Source: Diphasiastrum complanatum (Eukaryota; Streptophyta; Lycopodiopsida; Lycopodiales; Lycopodiaceae). Taken from it: a stretch of DNA of 64,000 nucleotides. Numbering within the stretch: the stretch's first letter is position 1; each line of letters starts with the position of its first letter. Position numbers and translations under genes: made by a program. The notes under the pieces are model-generated. The model was not told the origin of the DNA. It saw only the letters and a program-made list of their open reading frames with translations, and did no database searches. The DNA lies in contig CM055092.1 of assembly GCA_029204225.1 (NCBI GenBank), positions 19,904,070-19,968,069 on the forward strand, read 5' to 3'. Shown here piece by piece: positions 23,175 to 36,032 of the stretch.

Positions 23175-24105
23175 TGTCTTGTCACCCAAAAAACATAGGT
23201 ACGCTCCCACAGAACTGTGTCACGTATATCGACAGATAAGTTCTAATAAACCGAATAAGAAATGCAGCAGGGAAACCTCTTAAGTTCCTCACTGATAGTA
23301 CGCTTACCTATTGAAGTGCTGCGTGACTCTTCGATGGTTTGCGAGCGCTGAAATCCAGCTACAATCACAGTCTTTGCACGTAGATACGTCCACCTGCTTT
23401 TACGTATATCAACCCTCTAGGGCCGGTGCTCTCGAGAGAAGAGTGGCAGGAGGAGGATGATGGTAATATTGCACGAAATGAAAGCCGCAGTGAATCAGAA
23501 AAAGAGAAGAGGATCACTCTTATAATTTTCTTCAAATTAGGGCTGATACTGATTATTCAGACATACCACGGGTGGAATGGCGCCAAATAAATAATTCAAA
23601 ATTTTCAGCAACTAGGCATTTCATTTTTTTGGTTTTGTTTTTTGTTTTGTGTTTGCTCAAAGGGACGGCAAGCACTCCCATTCCTTTAAGGCTTAAATAT
23701 ATGCTCATTTGATGTGGTTCATGCCCTACATGTCATCTTGTATTTAGGTGCAAAGCTGAATTGCCTATTGATTGTCTCACAATAATCAAGTTGAGAAGAG
23801 TAAATTGGTGTTAGCCATGCTTGCTTGACTCTCTTGGGTAAAATTTGCGTTGACTCCACAATCGTACGTGTTTCTATTTTTGTCAACATGCTCCATATGA
23901 AAGTGTTGTCCATGCGTCCACAATGCATTGTATTTTTTATACTAAATAAAATAGAACAAAATGTGTTAGGGATACAACAAACATGTATAAAATTGTACGT
24001 ACAAATGGCTTAATTAACATGTGAATGATGATCATCATAACTTATATTACATGTAAATTGCACCCCCTTGCAAATTCTCGCTCTCTCTCTGTTATTTATG
24101 GTTGT
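23175..24105. promoter_or_regulatory. Upstream region of the expansin gene
   Basis: About 930 bp between the expansin start codon and the end of the CACTA transposase remnant. On the minus strand an ATAGGTAAGCGT string (about 23330) is a good splice donor in the leader, and AAATTATAAGAG near 23520 could serve as a weak TATA element. Neither is confirmed. The rest is AT-rich with a T/G-rich patch at 23620-23655. Confidence 0.35.
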
Positions 24106-24109
24106 TTGC

Positions 24110-26937
24110 CGAGGCTTCCCTGCGGGCATCACATAGCCAATCAGGCGTCATGACCCTGGGTAGAAGGGCGAGGTCAAGTGGATATGGTTGTCTTCTATGC
24201 CCTCTCCCCAACAACACGCTCATCATCCTTCTTATTCCAAAGATGAGGAATAGAAGTGAACTTTGTGTTATAAACCATGGACTCTTGCAGTAGCCATCTT
24301 TCCACCATGCTACCCTCAGGCCTTGATCTTTGTCTTACAAAGTCTTTTAATGTTTTCATTAATCATTTCAAGAAAAACATCCAATGGCTATGGACAGTGC
24401 CTAAACTAAAAATATGGATCAAAATTAGTGAGAGAACATTGTAATTACCACACTAGCAATAGTCTAGGATGGACTATGAATAGGCAATTGATGCAAGTAG
24501 ATGATGTAGATGCAATGGCCACCTCATCTACCAAATGCACAATGAGATGCATTTGAATGGTGAGAATGGATGTGGGAAAGTGCTTCTCGATCAAACATGC
24601 TGCCTCATTGGAGCTTTGTCTTGCCGCCTCAATGGATGACATCGATATCTCCTTGGATGAAATGTATCTTTATAAGAAATGTTAACAACAATGACATCCC
24701 CATCAGTAAGATCATCATTTTGAATCATCCCAAGAAAAACTGATGTGATTCGCATTCATCGTACCTCACCAAACCACTGCGTCTTTTTTATTTTTGGCAA
24801 CGATTAAGTACTCCCAAATTGTGCTCCCCACATTCTTGAAAATGTGCATCGGGTCCAAAAGATGGTTTATGAACAATTCCTCCCAATATAGATGATTATG
24901 GAATATTGATAACCTCGTCATGCTAGGAGGGAGTCGTCCTAGACCTTGAATGGATCTCCAAATTTGAAGCCAATCACTTGCCTGCAACATTAACAAACAA
25001 CCACACACATTTAGTTGAGAAAATTATTGTTAGAACATATTTAAAGAGAGTAACTATTAAACAAATAAATGACATTATATTGAATATAATTGATCCAAAT
25101 ATAATGTATTGTATGTTCATGGCATGGGGACATTGACCAACAAGCCCCTCATCCATAGCATGATTGGGCGGAAGATATCGGTGAGTGACGTGCTTGCAAA
25201 TTGTCACCACAACTGGAACATGCATTGTATCCACTCATTGATTGCCCTGCCTTGAAACAAAACAACTGACTTAATTGTAAGTGCAATGTTTGGATTGAGA
25301 GAAAATATGTGAATTCACATTAGATGAAATATCATGAAACAATAGCAAGGATATCTTGCTTGAACATTCTCCATGTCCAGGTTAGTCGTGCATCGTCCAC
25401 ATAAAGATCCCCTTTACCACAAAATCTCTTTGTCTGCGTGGTCTTAATATATCGCTCACTTGGACTTGTTGCCATAGAACCTTTAGCTCATCTACCAAGG
25501 GAGCCATATACACATCCATATTTTTTGCCTTGTATTTTCCTGGGATAAGAAGAGCAAGAATTAGGTGCCCCTTCTTGATACATAGCCAAGGGGGGATGCT
25601 GTAAATTTACAAGAACAACCGGCCAAGTGGACCATGATGTGGAGTGCAAACCGATTAGATTCACACCATCCATCACCAACCCCAAATGCAAATGGCGAGG
25701 CTCGTCCCTTAACTCATGCCAAGTAGCATCCACATGGTTCCATGCTGGACAATCGGCAGGGATCCTCATTGCTCAAATGCCATGTCATAAGCTCTGCTAT
25801 GGACTTACACTTAAACATATGGCGTATCTTGGGTATGATGAGAAAATGCCTTACCACCTTGGCGGATATGGTCTCTCCTTGTAAATCCTATCTATAACGG
25901 TGTTCCCCACAATGTGCACACATGCTTGCCTCCTCAAACTCACCTCTATATAAAATGCAATTGTTGGGACATGCATGTATACTCTTGTAATTCATGCCAA
26001 CTGTCGATAACATTTTCTTGGCTTCTTGTCGAGACAACATTTATTTTCTTGGCTTCTTTATTTGGAGACAACATTTTCCTGGGCAATCTGCGACAAAATA
26101 TTTATGTTCTTAGTTATAGTTTCTCACAACACATGAAAAAATAAAATGAGATTTGAGTTTGTCTATAATACACAAGAAGCTGGCAAGCTTACCCAAACAA
26201 CTCTGTGATGCTCATATCCGACCACCCGTACTTAGTTTGCAAGTTCAAAAGTAACAAACAAGCTTGCAAATTTGACATTTGTCCACCCTCGTACAAATGA
26301 GTAGATGCCAAGCCACACATCATCTCTTCTTCGCTTGTCAATGTGGCCTCGGGTGGGTTCGTGAAAAATGCATCCATCATGTCATCCATGTTGCCCTCAT
26401 GATCATGTGCTACGAATGGTACATCCTCTTGTATTGTGGCTCATTGGGACATATATGAGTGCAAGTCAATGTGGGCATGCAAGGAAAGTGGTAGCTTTCG
26501 TGCGTTTGCACGTCTGAATGTTGTCGATTGCGTGGCAACATCTGGTCGAATTCTCCGATAGTCACGTGAATGTGAGTCATCATCCTACACAAAGGAAGCA
26601 CAACAATAGTAAAAAGGAACGGAATATTCTTACCAATCTTGAAGACCGCCAAATACATACATGATAAGGGTGCATGCAATTTTTTTTAGCAATGTAAAGT
26701 GCTTTGCAAATCAGAACTCACCAAAGAACCAACTTCGGACAACACAAATACTGAGTCTCTCTCAATCTGTCCATACATGCGAACCTGTGATATAGTAATG
26801 TGTCAGTCTCGTCATAGTGCATACATATATTGTGTACATGGGCATGGTATTCTCTAGTATACCCAGGACTCTGATCCAATATATGATAGTCCTACCTCAT
26901 CATCTGAAGGAGAAGTATGTGAACTTGTCATTTGCAT
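24110..26937 (-). mobile_element. CACTA (En/Spm) TNP2-like transposase gene, near complete but dead
   Basis: Exon 1 begins at 26937 (SDDEVGLSYIGSESW, RIPCPC). Exon 2 begins at 26584 and ends at a GGTAAGC donor near 26190 after [20 protein letters not shown] and WSDMSITELF. Then come AKKMLSTVGMNYKSIHACPN and CILYRGEFEEASMC (about 25920-26020), RIPADCPAW and VMDGVNLIGLHS (25600-25770), HRYLPPNHA (about 25160), HLLDPMHIFKNV (about 24850), HLIVHLVDE (about 24540) and RQRSRPEGSMVERWLLQESM (about 24270-24330). These are the ordered blocks of the plant Transposase_21 family. An in-frame TGA (about 26440) and several frameshifts kill it. The 3' end fades about 930 bp upstream of the expansin. Bases 26246-26937 belong to the palindrome arm; the rest is unique. 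Confidence 0.9.
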
Positions 26938-27191
26938 CGGTTCACCTTGACAAGTAACAATGGATCAAACCAATATTAGAAAGCAATACATGTCATAAAC
27001 AAATTGAAAACACTGAGTCGAATACAAGACATGTTTATAATTTTGAGTCTAGTACAAGTCTCATGAATTTCGTTTTACATGAGAAATTGAACCAATTTTT
27101 TTGACAAACAATGTTCAACCTAGTTTAGTTGTATGGCACTTACTTGGATAGTGCAAGGGTATTCTTGATAACATTGTTCGTCAAGGTGATC

Positions 27192-27558
27192 GGTTTAGGG
27201 GTAAGAGGCAAGTATTTAGGGTTTAAGGATTAAGATATAGGATTTAGGGTTTAGTGTACAGAATTTAGGGTCCAAGGTATAGGGTTTAGGGTATGGGATT
27301 TATGATTTAGGGTTTAGTGGCTAGGGTTTAGGGTTTACGGTACAGGGTTTAGGTTTTAGTGTTTAAGATTTATGGTTGAGGATATAGTGTCCAATGCTTA
27401 GGGTTTAGAGTTTAGGGTTTAAGGTATAGGATTTAGGTTACAGGGTTTAGAGTCCAAGGTATAGGATATACGGTATGAGATTTAGGGTCCAAGATCCTTG
27501 GTTTATACTTTTGCTTCAGGGTTTAAGGTCTAGGAATTAGGGTATAGGGTTTAGGGTC
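27192..27558. repeat. Degenerate telomere-like TTTAGGG array (right arm)
   Basis: Mirror of 14343-14706, with the same kind of worn heptamers and individual unit differences from the left copy. It lies about 255 bp upstream of the transposase start codon. Confidence 0.88.
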
Positions 27559-28446
27559 ACTATATGGACAGTGAGCAGAGATTACAATACATTACTAGTT
27601 GATAACATTGAATGCAATTGATCACCTAAACAAAAAAATTCTCACAACAAAAGAAATTTCATTGGTTTTTAAGAAGTCAACACTCTTGCAAAATATCTCT
27701 GAAGTCGATTTTTGCGAAACATTGTCGGTTCCATTCCTACACTATGTCGGTTTTCCCGAGCACTAAAAATAGGAATATAGGTAAATGGACCTTATAATAA
27801 CTCAAAAGAAAATTGGGATTCTAACAAATTACTATTTTTGAAAAAAGACAAAATTAAGAATTTTTTCGCAGGCCTTAAAATAGTTCTTGGAACACTTTAG
27901 GTAGCAAAAGGTTTATACCAAGGCTGGGATAGATTCTTGCAAATTTCGATATTTCGGTTCCTTGTCACGACTTTTTGGAAGAGTAGATGGGAGTAGGTGA
28001 TAGTATCAAGAATTTACCTGCATCTTTTGTCTCATTGGGTGTGTGGTTGATCCTTCCTCACCCTCCTTGTCCTCCTCCTGCTCTTGCTTTAGCTATCTCC
28101 ATTTTCTCTTGCTCTTTGTCATTGCTCTTCTTGCATTGCTCCTGTTAGTCATTGCTATGCTCTTTGCAAAGTGAAATCATAAGCTCATTAAGAGAACTAC
28201 ATCTCTATTTGTGTTTGTGGTTGGATCTTAGATAATGCCATTTTGTTGTGATGTCTATGTAGGTGACAAAAGGGAAGATGGAGGACGGAGGTATTGGATA
28301 TAAGGTAATCTCTCACTCTCACAAGCACATTCTAGTCTTCATTTCATTGTGTTAATAGCTCTGGTTTGATTGACTTCACGTTATTTTGTAGGCATTGGAC
28401 AATGAATAGGAGGCAGCGGATCCACAAATACTAGAGCAAAACAAAA
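27559..28446. other. Gene-free stretch, mirror of 13434-14342
   Basis: No gene was recognised. It contains CACTATGTCGGTTTTCCCGA near 27740, whose CACTA-like start could be a transposon end; this is not supported by a matching partner. Confidence 0.35.
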
Positions 28447-29032
28447 GTCGGAAAGGCCATCGAAATAGGCCAATCTATCCCATTTACTATACCAACGTCT
28501 GCTTCAATGTCCATTTGCACTTTTTTCTTTCAACTACAGTTTTCTGTTTTTTTTGCATTCTTGATGTAGGTCCACATTTTTTGTTGTGGATCTAGATCCA
28601 TGGGATCAAAATGGGCCGATCTACTGTGCTACCTATTCTGAAGGCTGTTCCAAAGTGTATTCTAACAACAGTGTTGAGCCTTGCATTACATTGTGAAGAT
28701 ATCAGCTTTGCATTGCATATCAGCTTTGTAGATGTAGATCTATGCATAATTAATGTGATTTGTGTAGATGTAGCTAGTGTCTTAAGTGGACCTTGCTTTT
28801 TTTCAAAATTGTTCTGTAAAGTCTACATTGTTGTATGAATTTTTATTGTGGTAACTTAAGTAAGAATGACAATATTTATGTTTTGCAGGTCTGTATGCTG
28901 ATTTTTTCTCCCAGACACCATCCAAGCAGTTGAGCAACACATTTAGTAGCAAATCCAGGTACTTACAAGGTCGATACAGACCTCGAAATGCATGCTTCTG
29001 TTTTAAACAGTAGTTCATTGTCTATTCCGAGG
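28447..29032. mobile_element. Terminal-inverted-repeat element family 2 (right arm)
   Basis: Mirror of 12848-13433. The length is essentially unchanged, with single-base differences only. Confidence 0.55.
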
Positions 29033-29605
29033 TCTATTTCATAGGTTTTGAGCTTTTCATAAACATATATCTAAGTTTATTGATTATAGGGCATGCGTGA
29101 AGATTGCATAGTTGATCTTCAATGGACATGAACTCCAAATGCTGTGCTCTTAAAAGTTTGTACAAGTATATCCTACTGTATGGCAAAATTAATGCCCAAA
29201 AGCATGTTCAAGTACTTGCATGCTTGCACGGTTTGTGACCAGCACACATTTTTAGATCCTGGAACTCATTGGCACATGAGCAAATGTCACACAAAATAAA
29301 ATACATTGGATTGTGTTACATCATCTCTAATGTTTATTAGCTAAATCTGAGGGATCTCAACGGGAAAAGGGCACACACTCGTCTTACACAGATTATGTAG
29401 AAATCGTCACTTCCAATTCTCGGGGCGTCTCGATCACCTCATACTCCCCTTCCAATGAAGGTTTCTAAGGCCTCCAAGAGTATGACAATGAGGATATCTA
29501 CATGATTTCATAGAGTTAATGATTTTGAGCTCATTTACTAAGTTCATGTTCAACCGCTTCCTTGTAGTCCATTCGTGGATCTTGACAAGCTTATTCAATC
29601 TTCAT

Positions 29606-30190
29606 TCAATTCCAAAGGAGCACAATATCATGTGCCATTTGGACACTCATTAGAGTATTGGCCATCCTGGTTACAATAAGGAAAAATTTGAGCACCACCA
29701 TAATGAAATTCCCTAGTAACCAAATCATCAGTTTTAATAAATCTTTTTCCTTCTCTTTATTCTCAAACTTGTCTTTACTTCTAGCTTTTGTAAACTTATC
29801 AACAAGTTGCAACATTGTGGAACAATGCATAATACTAATATCTGCAAAATGTAATTTCTCAAGCACAAAGTGATATTTTACTTCAATGTGTGTAGCTCTT
29901 CCATGAAATACTGGATTTTTGGCCAATTGTATCCTGCTTTGACTATCAGTGAAGATAATCGTAGGGTGTGTTTGCGTCATACCAATCTCACTCAACAATC
30001 TTCGTAGCCATACAACTTTTTGAGTCATAGAACTTAATACTTTATACTCAGCTTTTGTCGACGAAAGAAAAATAATATCATGTTTCTTACTAGACCATGA
30101 AGATAGCCATTTCCAAAGTTGAAAGCATACTGTATAGTTGACTTTCTATCGTCTACATTGCCAGCCTAATTAGTGTCAACATACTCTTGT
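29606..30190 (-). mobile_element. Copia RNase H remnant (right arm)
   Basis: Mirror of 11690-12275, with the same 140-residue frame (TQKVVWLRRLLSEIGM instead of VEWLRR). One amino-acid difference over this frame shows how close the arms are. Confidence 0.88.
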
Positions 30191-30199
30191 ATTCTAGGT

Positions 30200-31551
30200 T
30201 TGAAATGGGTTCCCACTCTTTTTTAAGTTTGAATAGTTATGGAGGTAGAAATGGACCAATAGGATTTTGAGGGCAAGGTCCTCCTCTCTACTATAAATAG
30301 GGGTAAACTCGAGTTGTTCCTCATGTTCATATCCTCATTTCAATACAAGCATATTGGTTCTCTTATGGAATGGATTCGTGAATGTCCTTGCTCTCTATCT
30401 CTTTTCCTCCATCTCTCATGCTTTTGTTGTATTTGCTAATTGTTGGATCTGAATGTATTTTGAATTGCTATTTCTTATGTTTTTTGTAAGAGAGAAAGGG
30501 AGAGAGAGAAAGAGTAAGCTATCTTCATTGTGGAACGTAGTGTCAATGAATGTAGTGTTAATTGTGTAGTGTTAACGCTTAGGATTAAATTAGTGCTAAT
30601 GTGTTAGAGTTAGATGTGGATCTTCCATTCATGCTAAAATTTGATATATGCTATCGTTCTCATGAGAATGAACCTACGCGTGACAACTAACTTCATCTCC
30701 ATGATGCTAGATTGCTTGGATCTTGGGTTGATGATAGGTAGGAAAGAAATCCACTACAATTTTGGCATTGTTTCCAAGGAGCTACGCCAATTTCTTAGTT
30801 TGCAACATGTTTGTTGGATGGTTAGCTTGCATTAGGCATCTTGCCGTGGCATGAATAGTGTTAAAACTGCATTTAGGGTTAGTTGGAAGTGATTTTGCCT
30901 GATTTTAGTGGATTTGCTTGTTTGAAATCTAATCTGATTATTGAACAGGTGAAGCTGTTCAGTCACCATTCTTAAGATCCATCTGGATCTGAGAAATAAA
31001 AAAAAACAACAAAAATTTGTCAAATCAACCAGATCTTGGTCAAAAGGAGGACAACTACAACAATAGTCAAGAACAATGGAATATTTTCTCCAATCGTGAA
31101 GACCGCCAAATACATACATGATAAGGGTGCATGCAATTATTTTTTTTAACAATACAAGGTGCTTTGCAAATCAGAACTCACCGAAGAACCAACTTCGGGC
31201 CGTACAAACAATGACTCTTTCTTAATATGTCCATACATGTGAACGTGTAATATAGTAATATGTTGCTCTCATCTTAATGCATACTTACATCGTGTACACG
31301 GACATGGTATTCTCGAGTATAGCCAAGCCTCTGATCCGATATGTGATGGTCCTTCCTCATCATCTGAAAAAGAAGAACGTGAACTCGCCATTTGCATCGG
31401 TGCACCTTGACGGTTGGAAATTGATGGAACACAAAATTAGAGACGATCAACAATACATAAACAAACTAATTGAGTCCACTGAGACAACTAGTCTATTGAA
31501 TTTGCTTTTACAAGATAAATTAAATGAAATCTTTTGACAAACAACAATGTT
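30200..31551 (-). mobile_element. CACTA/LTR composite fragment, copy B (right arm)
   Basis: Mirror of 10330-11682. The TATA-like CTATAAATAG is at 30291-30300 on the plus strand, followed by a leader-like CT-rich stretch. Confidence 0.65.
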
Positions 31552-31581
31552 CATCCTAGCTTAGTTGTATGGCACTTATTT

Positions 31582-32790
31582 GGATTGTTAGAAGTCTATC
31601 ATAAATATGATGGTGATGTATGGCACCGGGGGTTCCATGCATCTTGATGACATATAAATTCAACATAGGTCTAAAGAAATCCCTACTTATTGTTTGTGAC
31701 AAGGCCAACTACAATCTTGTAATCCATGGTCATTGTTTGTGACAAGGCCAATTGCAATTTTTTGACCCATGCTCATTGTTTGTGACAAGGCAAACGATAA
31801 TCTTGTGAAGAGCGAGGCTAGGCATGTAATGATGTACATAGGCATGAATCAGATATCATGACATCTGATCCATGCCTATGTGCATCTTACATGGCTAGCT
31901 TTGCTCTTCAGTTCTTCTAAATTAATGAAAACTGAGAAGTGCATAGTATTCTACTTTCAAATCCAATTTTGTACAATCAAAATAGTACGTCATTCAAGGA
32001 TTCAAGGTTAAGGTGTTTTTGATCAAAATATCTAAACATCCAAATTCTTAAAGATTCCTTCTACACTAAGGTCACTTGTTATCATCTAGTTACCATATGT
32101 CACAATCAAAGTATGTCATAATATCTCACAACAGGAAAATAGTGTTACACTCATATGGTCAGAAGTCATTCATAAATATGATGGTGATCTATGGCAGTTC
32201 CAGGCATTTCGATGTATAAATTCAAGATAGGTCTAAATCCCTCATTGTTTGTCACAAGGCCAACTGGAATCTTGTCACGATATCCATTCCTGTGTCTTTC
32301 GTTACATGGCTAGCCCCTTGAGTACTTTTAAACTAATGAAAACAACAGGGATCTACAAAATCTGCTTGATCAAAATCTAATTTTGTACAATCAATTGCAA
32401 AAGAGTACGTCATTGAGGAGTTCAAGGTGTTTTTGATCAATTCTTCTTTGCTTTTGGATCTTTGTACATAGGCCTTATTACAATCAAAGTTCTCGCCAGT
32501 TCCATTACTATATTATGCCAATTTTCTCGAGTACTAGAAATAGGGACATATGTAAATGGATCCCTTGGAAAATTACTATTTCGCAAAATCACTACTTTTG
32601 ACAAATTTCAGAATTTTGAGTAGTTGGATGCCCAAGAATTGTAGTTAGATGCCAATCACGTTGATGTTTGGATACTTATAACATCCTTTAACCAGATGAG
32701 TATAATGTAGTAGTTACAAAATAGCACTATTCTTTAAAAGCATGGGAATATAACAACTGACAATCTTTGATAACTGTGTGATTTTGAATG
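31582..32790. repeat. Diverged direct duplication with hairpin (right arm)
   Basis: Mirror of 9090-10300. It includes the 103 bp hairpin at 31807-31909 and the GCCTTGTCACAAACAATG-type units. Confidence 0.6.
31807..31909. repeat. Near-perfect hairpin (right arm copy)
   Basis: Mirror of 9972-10074. Pairing of the two halves is kept, with the differences between the arms falling mostly at already mismatched positions. Confidence 0.8.
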
Positions 32791-32803
32791 GAACGTATTT
32801 GAG

Positions 32804-34002
32804 TTGTTCTTTTGGCCTAAGATGAAAGATCATGTGGAGGCATGCGTTCAAAGTTGTGGACAATGCCAACAAAACAAAGCAGAAAGACTCAAAGTTGCGG
32901 GTCTTTTACATCCCTTGGAAATTTTCAATAAGAAATGGGAAAGTATTTCAATGGATTTTGTGGTTGGACTCCCTAAAACCCGGAGTGATCACAATGCCTT
33001 TTGGGTGGTGGTTGACAAGCTAACCAAGATGGCACAATTTATACCAACTAAATCAACTGTCAAGGCATCTGAACTAGCCCAACTTTTCGTTGAAAAGTAT
33101 TTCAGAGTGTATGGTTTGCCGAATGATATCGTTAGTGATCCTGACTCCAAGTTCACTAGTAAGTTCCGGCAAGCAGTTTTTGAAAAACTTGAAACAAACC
33201 TTAGTCTTAGTTCTTCGGATCACCTGATGGGCAGACAGAACGAGTCAACGAGACGTTGGAGGATATGCTTAGAGCATACATTTCTCACCGACAGTCTGAC
33301 TGGGAAAAGTATCTCCCTTTGGTTGAGTTCGCGCACAATAGTGCTAAGCATTCTGCCACCGGATTCACTCCTTTTATGCTGATGTATGGCTTCCAGCCAC
33401 GTTCTCCAGTTTCGGTCGGTCTCAAAGGTCTCAAGGTGCAAGCTGCAGTAGATTTCCTACAAGATATGCAAGAAATGCTGCTAGTGGCCAAGGAAAGCAT
33501 GAAAACCACTCATGATAGAGCTCAATTTTATGCTAACCGCGGTTGATCACCTCGGGATATTGAGGTCGGAACCTGGGTGTATCTTAAAATCCCTAAGGAT
33601 TCGAAGGTACTCCAGACGGGAGAATGCCATAAGCTATCTCCTCGATATAGCGGACCTTATAAGGTTGTAAAGAAAATCAACCCGGTCGTGTTTCAACTAG
33701 ATCTTCCGATTGGGGTTAGGGTTCATCCTGGTTTCCATGTAAGTCGTTTAAAAGAATGACTTAGTAGGAAGGATTCCCTAATTCCGGAAGGTGAACTAGT
33801 TGAACTCGAGGATCTGTCTACCTTTGTGCCTAATGTACTTGAAAAAGTTGATGACGTTCGTCGTCACCAATTGAGAAACCATTTGGTTTCTGAATTTCTC
33901 GTACATTGGAAAGGTAAGACAGATGACGAGGACACTTGGGAGAGAGAGGACTATCTAAGACTGAACTTCCTTGGCTTGCTCCCATTAGGAGGAGACACTT
34001 AA
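32804..34002 (+). mobile_element. Chromovirus integrase and chromodomain remnant (right arm)
   Basis: Starts in the zinc-binding end (FFWPKMKDHVEACVQSCGQC, QQNKAERLK), then SMDFVVGLPKTRSDHNAFWV and LPNDIVSDPDSKFTSKF. A private deletion of about 7 bp near 33222 shifts the frame just before the DGQTER-equivalent. The frame resumes with EDMLRAYISHRQSDWEKYLP. TGA codons at about 33544 and 33757 are shared with the left arm. The C-terminal chromodomain (about 33820-33980) reads NVLEKVDDVRRHQLRNHLVS and EFLVHWKGKTDDEDTW. The stop is at 34000-34002, overlapped by a polypurine AAAGGGGGAGGG. Confidence 0.9.
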
Positions 34003-34014
34003 AGGGGGAGGGAA

Positions 34015-34429
34015 TGTTACATACCCATAAGGGTACGCAACAGGAAACTTGAGGTGACGGTCTCAGTTATGGGACAGAACACTGATATAGAGCTATAAAT
34101 CTTTTGGGTGCCACATGTCAATGTCTCATTGGCACGTAGTCTCCATGAGCTAGCTATTCATTCTCTCTTGGAGAATGAAGAGCTCTTCCACTGGTGGTCA
34201 GGTCAGGACGAGTATCTAGGCCTTAGGATGTAGGTAGGTGAGGGTCGAGGGTAAGGCATGGTGGTATGGGACACCATGGCTTACATGAGATCTGAGCTTG
34301 CTTGAAGGTGGTCTGTGGCTCCAGTGCACGGGGGTGAGGTGGCAGTACCTCTATGGTTGGGTGGAAACTTAGCGTTCTTCACCTGTTTGTACTTTAGCAA
34401 TGATTGCCATGACGATGGGGATTCTAACA
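34015..34429 (+). mobile_element. Chromovirus 3' LTR (right arm)
   Basis: Starts TGTTACATACCC right after the polypurine tract and ends TTCTAACA; TGTTA and TAACA are the inverted ends. At 415 bp it lacks about 110 bp present in the left copy. Confidence 0.87.
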
Positions 34430-34457
34430 GTGAGGGTGCTAGACCATATTTCTAGAT

Positions 34458-34890
34458 GGTCGGAATGCCCATTGGAATAGGAAGATCTATGAAGTTTGTT
34501 AAAGCAGCATCTATTCCGATGGATATTTTAATGTCAGATCTTCTATTCATCTGATGTATATCCAGTTTTTGGTGCAAATACAGATTTGCATATGGATCTT
34601 CATTGTTCTTTGTGTAAATTTAGTTTTTGCTTTGCGTGGATTTTGTTTTCTTTTTTCAGATTTGTTTTGTAAAATTTAGATTGTTGCAATAATATTTTTT
34701 GTGGTAATATACTTAACAACCTTCAATATTGGTTTTTGCTTTGCAGGTTTCATTGTTGATTTGTGGGCCGATCACCATCAGAGCAGTTCAAATGCACATT
34801 CTGTAGCAGATCCCAGGTATTGGCATGGTAGGAATTGAGGCCGGAATACATGATGTTGTTTTGAACAGTATACCAATGTCTATTCCGACC
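34458..34890. mobile_element. 433 bp terminal-inverted-repeat element, family 1 (right arm)
   Basis: Mirror of 6861-7293. Its distal part, plus flanking DNA, was duplicated again to 35240-35365 by the tandem duplication listed next. Confidence 0.65.
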
Positions 34891-35690
34891 TCCCCTTAGT
34901 TTTTTTTGGACATTTCAAATGACATATCTATGAATTTTATGATAGATTTTGAAGGGCTAAAAGCATGGTTTGGTGGTACAAAAAAATAACCCATTTTTCA
35001 TTGTACCTTTTGGTAATACATTTCACTTTTTGGGAATTTTATTACTCATAATTGTTTTGAGTCCACATTAAAAATGACATAACTTTTTAGTGGTAAGTCC
35101 AATTTCAATGGAGTTTAATGCATTAGAAAGTGTCTGTCAAGTGCTTTCCAATAATATATTACATGACATATTTTGAGCTATGGATAAAAAGTTATGGCAA
35201 GTCAAAAGTATGGGGATTTTATTAATTATAACTTTTTGAGGGCCGATCACCATCGAAGCAGTTCAAATGCACATTCTGTAGCAGATCCCAGGTATTGGCA
35301 TGGTAGGAATTGAGGCCGGAATACATGATGTTGTTTTGAACAGTATACCAATGTCTATTCCGACCTCCCCTTAGATTTTTTTGGACCTTTCAAATGACAT
35401 ATCTATGAATTTTATGATAGATTTTAAAGGGCTTAAAGCATGGTTTGGTGGTACAAAAAAATAACGCATTTTTCATTGTACCTTTTGGTAATACATTTCA
35501 CTTTTTGGGAATTTTAGTACTCATAATTGTTTTGAGTCCACATTAAGAATGACATAACTTTTTAGTGGTAAGTCCAATTTCAACGGAGTTTAATGCATTA
35601 TAAAGTGCTTGACAAGTGCTTTCCAATGATATATTACATGACATATTTTGAGCTATGGCTAAAAAGTTATGGCAAGTCAAAAGTATGGGG
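34741..35690. repeat. Right-arm-specific 475 bp tandem duplication
   Basis: The block from about 34767 (GGCCGATCACCATC) to 35215 (AAGTATGGGG) recurs from about 35241 to 35690, about 475 bp apart, with few differences. The left arm has one copy (about 6535-6985). A third partial unit (TTAAAAATGACAACTATTTAG) follows at about 35720-35830. Confidence 0.85.
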
Positions 35691-35956
35691 ATTTTATTAA
35701 TTATAACTTTTTGAGTCCATATTAAAAATGACAACTATTTAGTGGTAAGTCAAATTTCAGCGGAGTTTGGTGCATTAGAAAGCGCTTTCCAATGATATAA
35801 AACATGACATACTTTCGAGGTACACTTAAAAAGTTATTGCAAGACAAGGGTATTAGTTGAAAATAGTGCATAATAAATTTACAAAAGTGTATTTCTACCC
35901 AAAAAAGGTAGTGTCCTATCTTAATTTATGTATTATATATTAGTTATGTTTCATGC

Positions 35957-35958
<2 letters not shown>

Positions 35959-36028
<70 letters not shown>
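35959..36028. repeat. (GA)35 microsatellite
   Basis: Mirror of the (TC)48 at 5437-5532, shorter by about 26 bp. Confidence 0.95.

Positions 36029-36032
<4 letters not shown>

Noticed and set aside
22881-23210. Upstream ATG (23210) as expansin start
   Set aside because: It adds residues before a typical signal peptide; the ATG at 23174 gives the expected N-terminus.
27736-27760. CACTATGTCGGTTTTCCCGA as a CACTA terminus
   Set aside because: No matching inverted end or 3 bp target duplication could be found, and the orientation relative to the transposase is not decisive.
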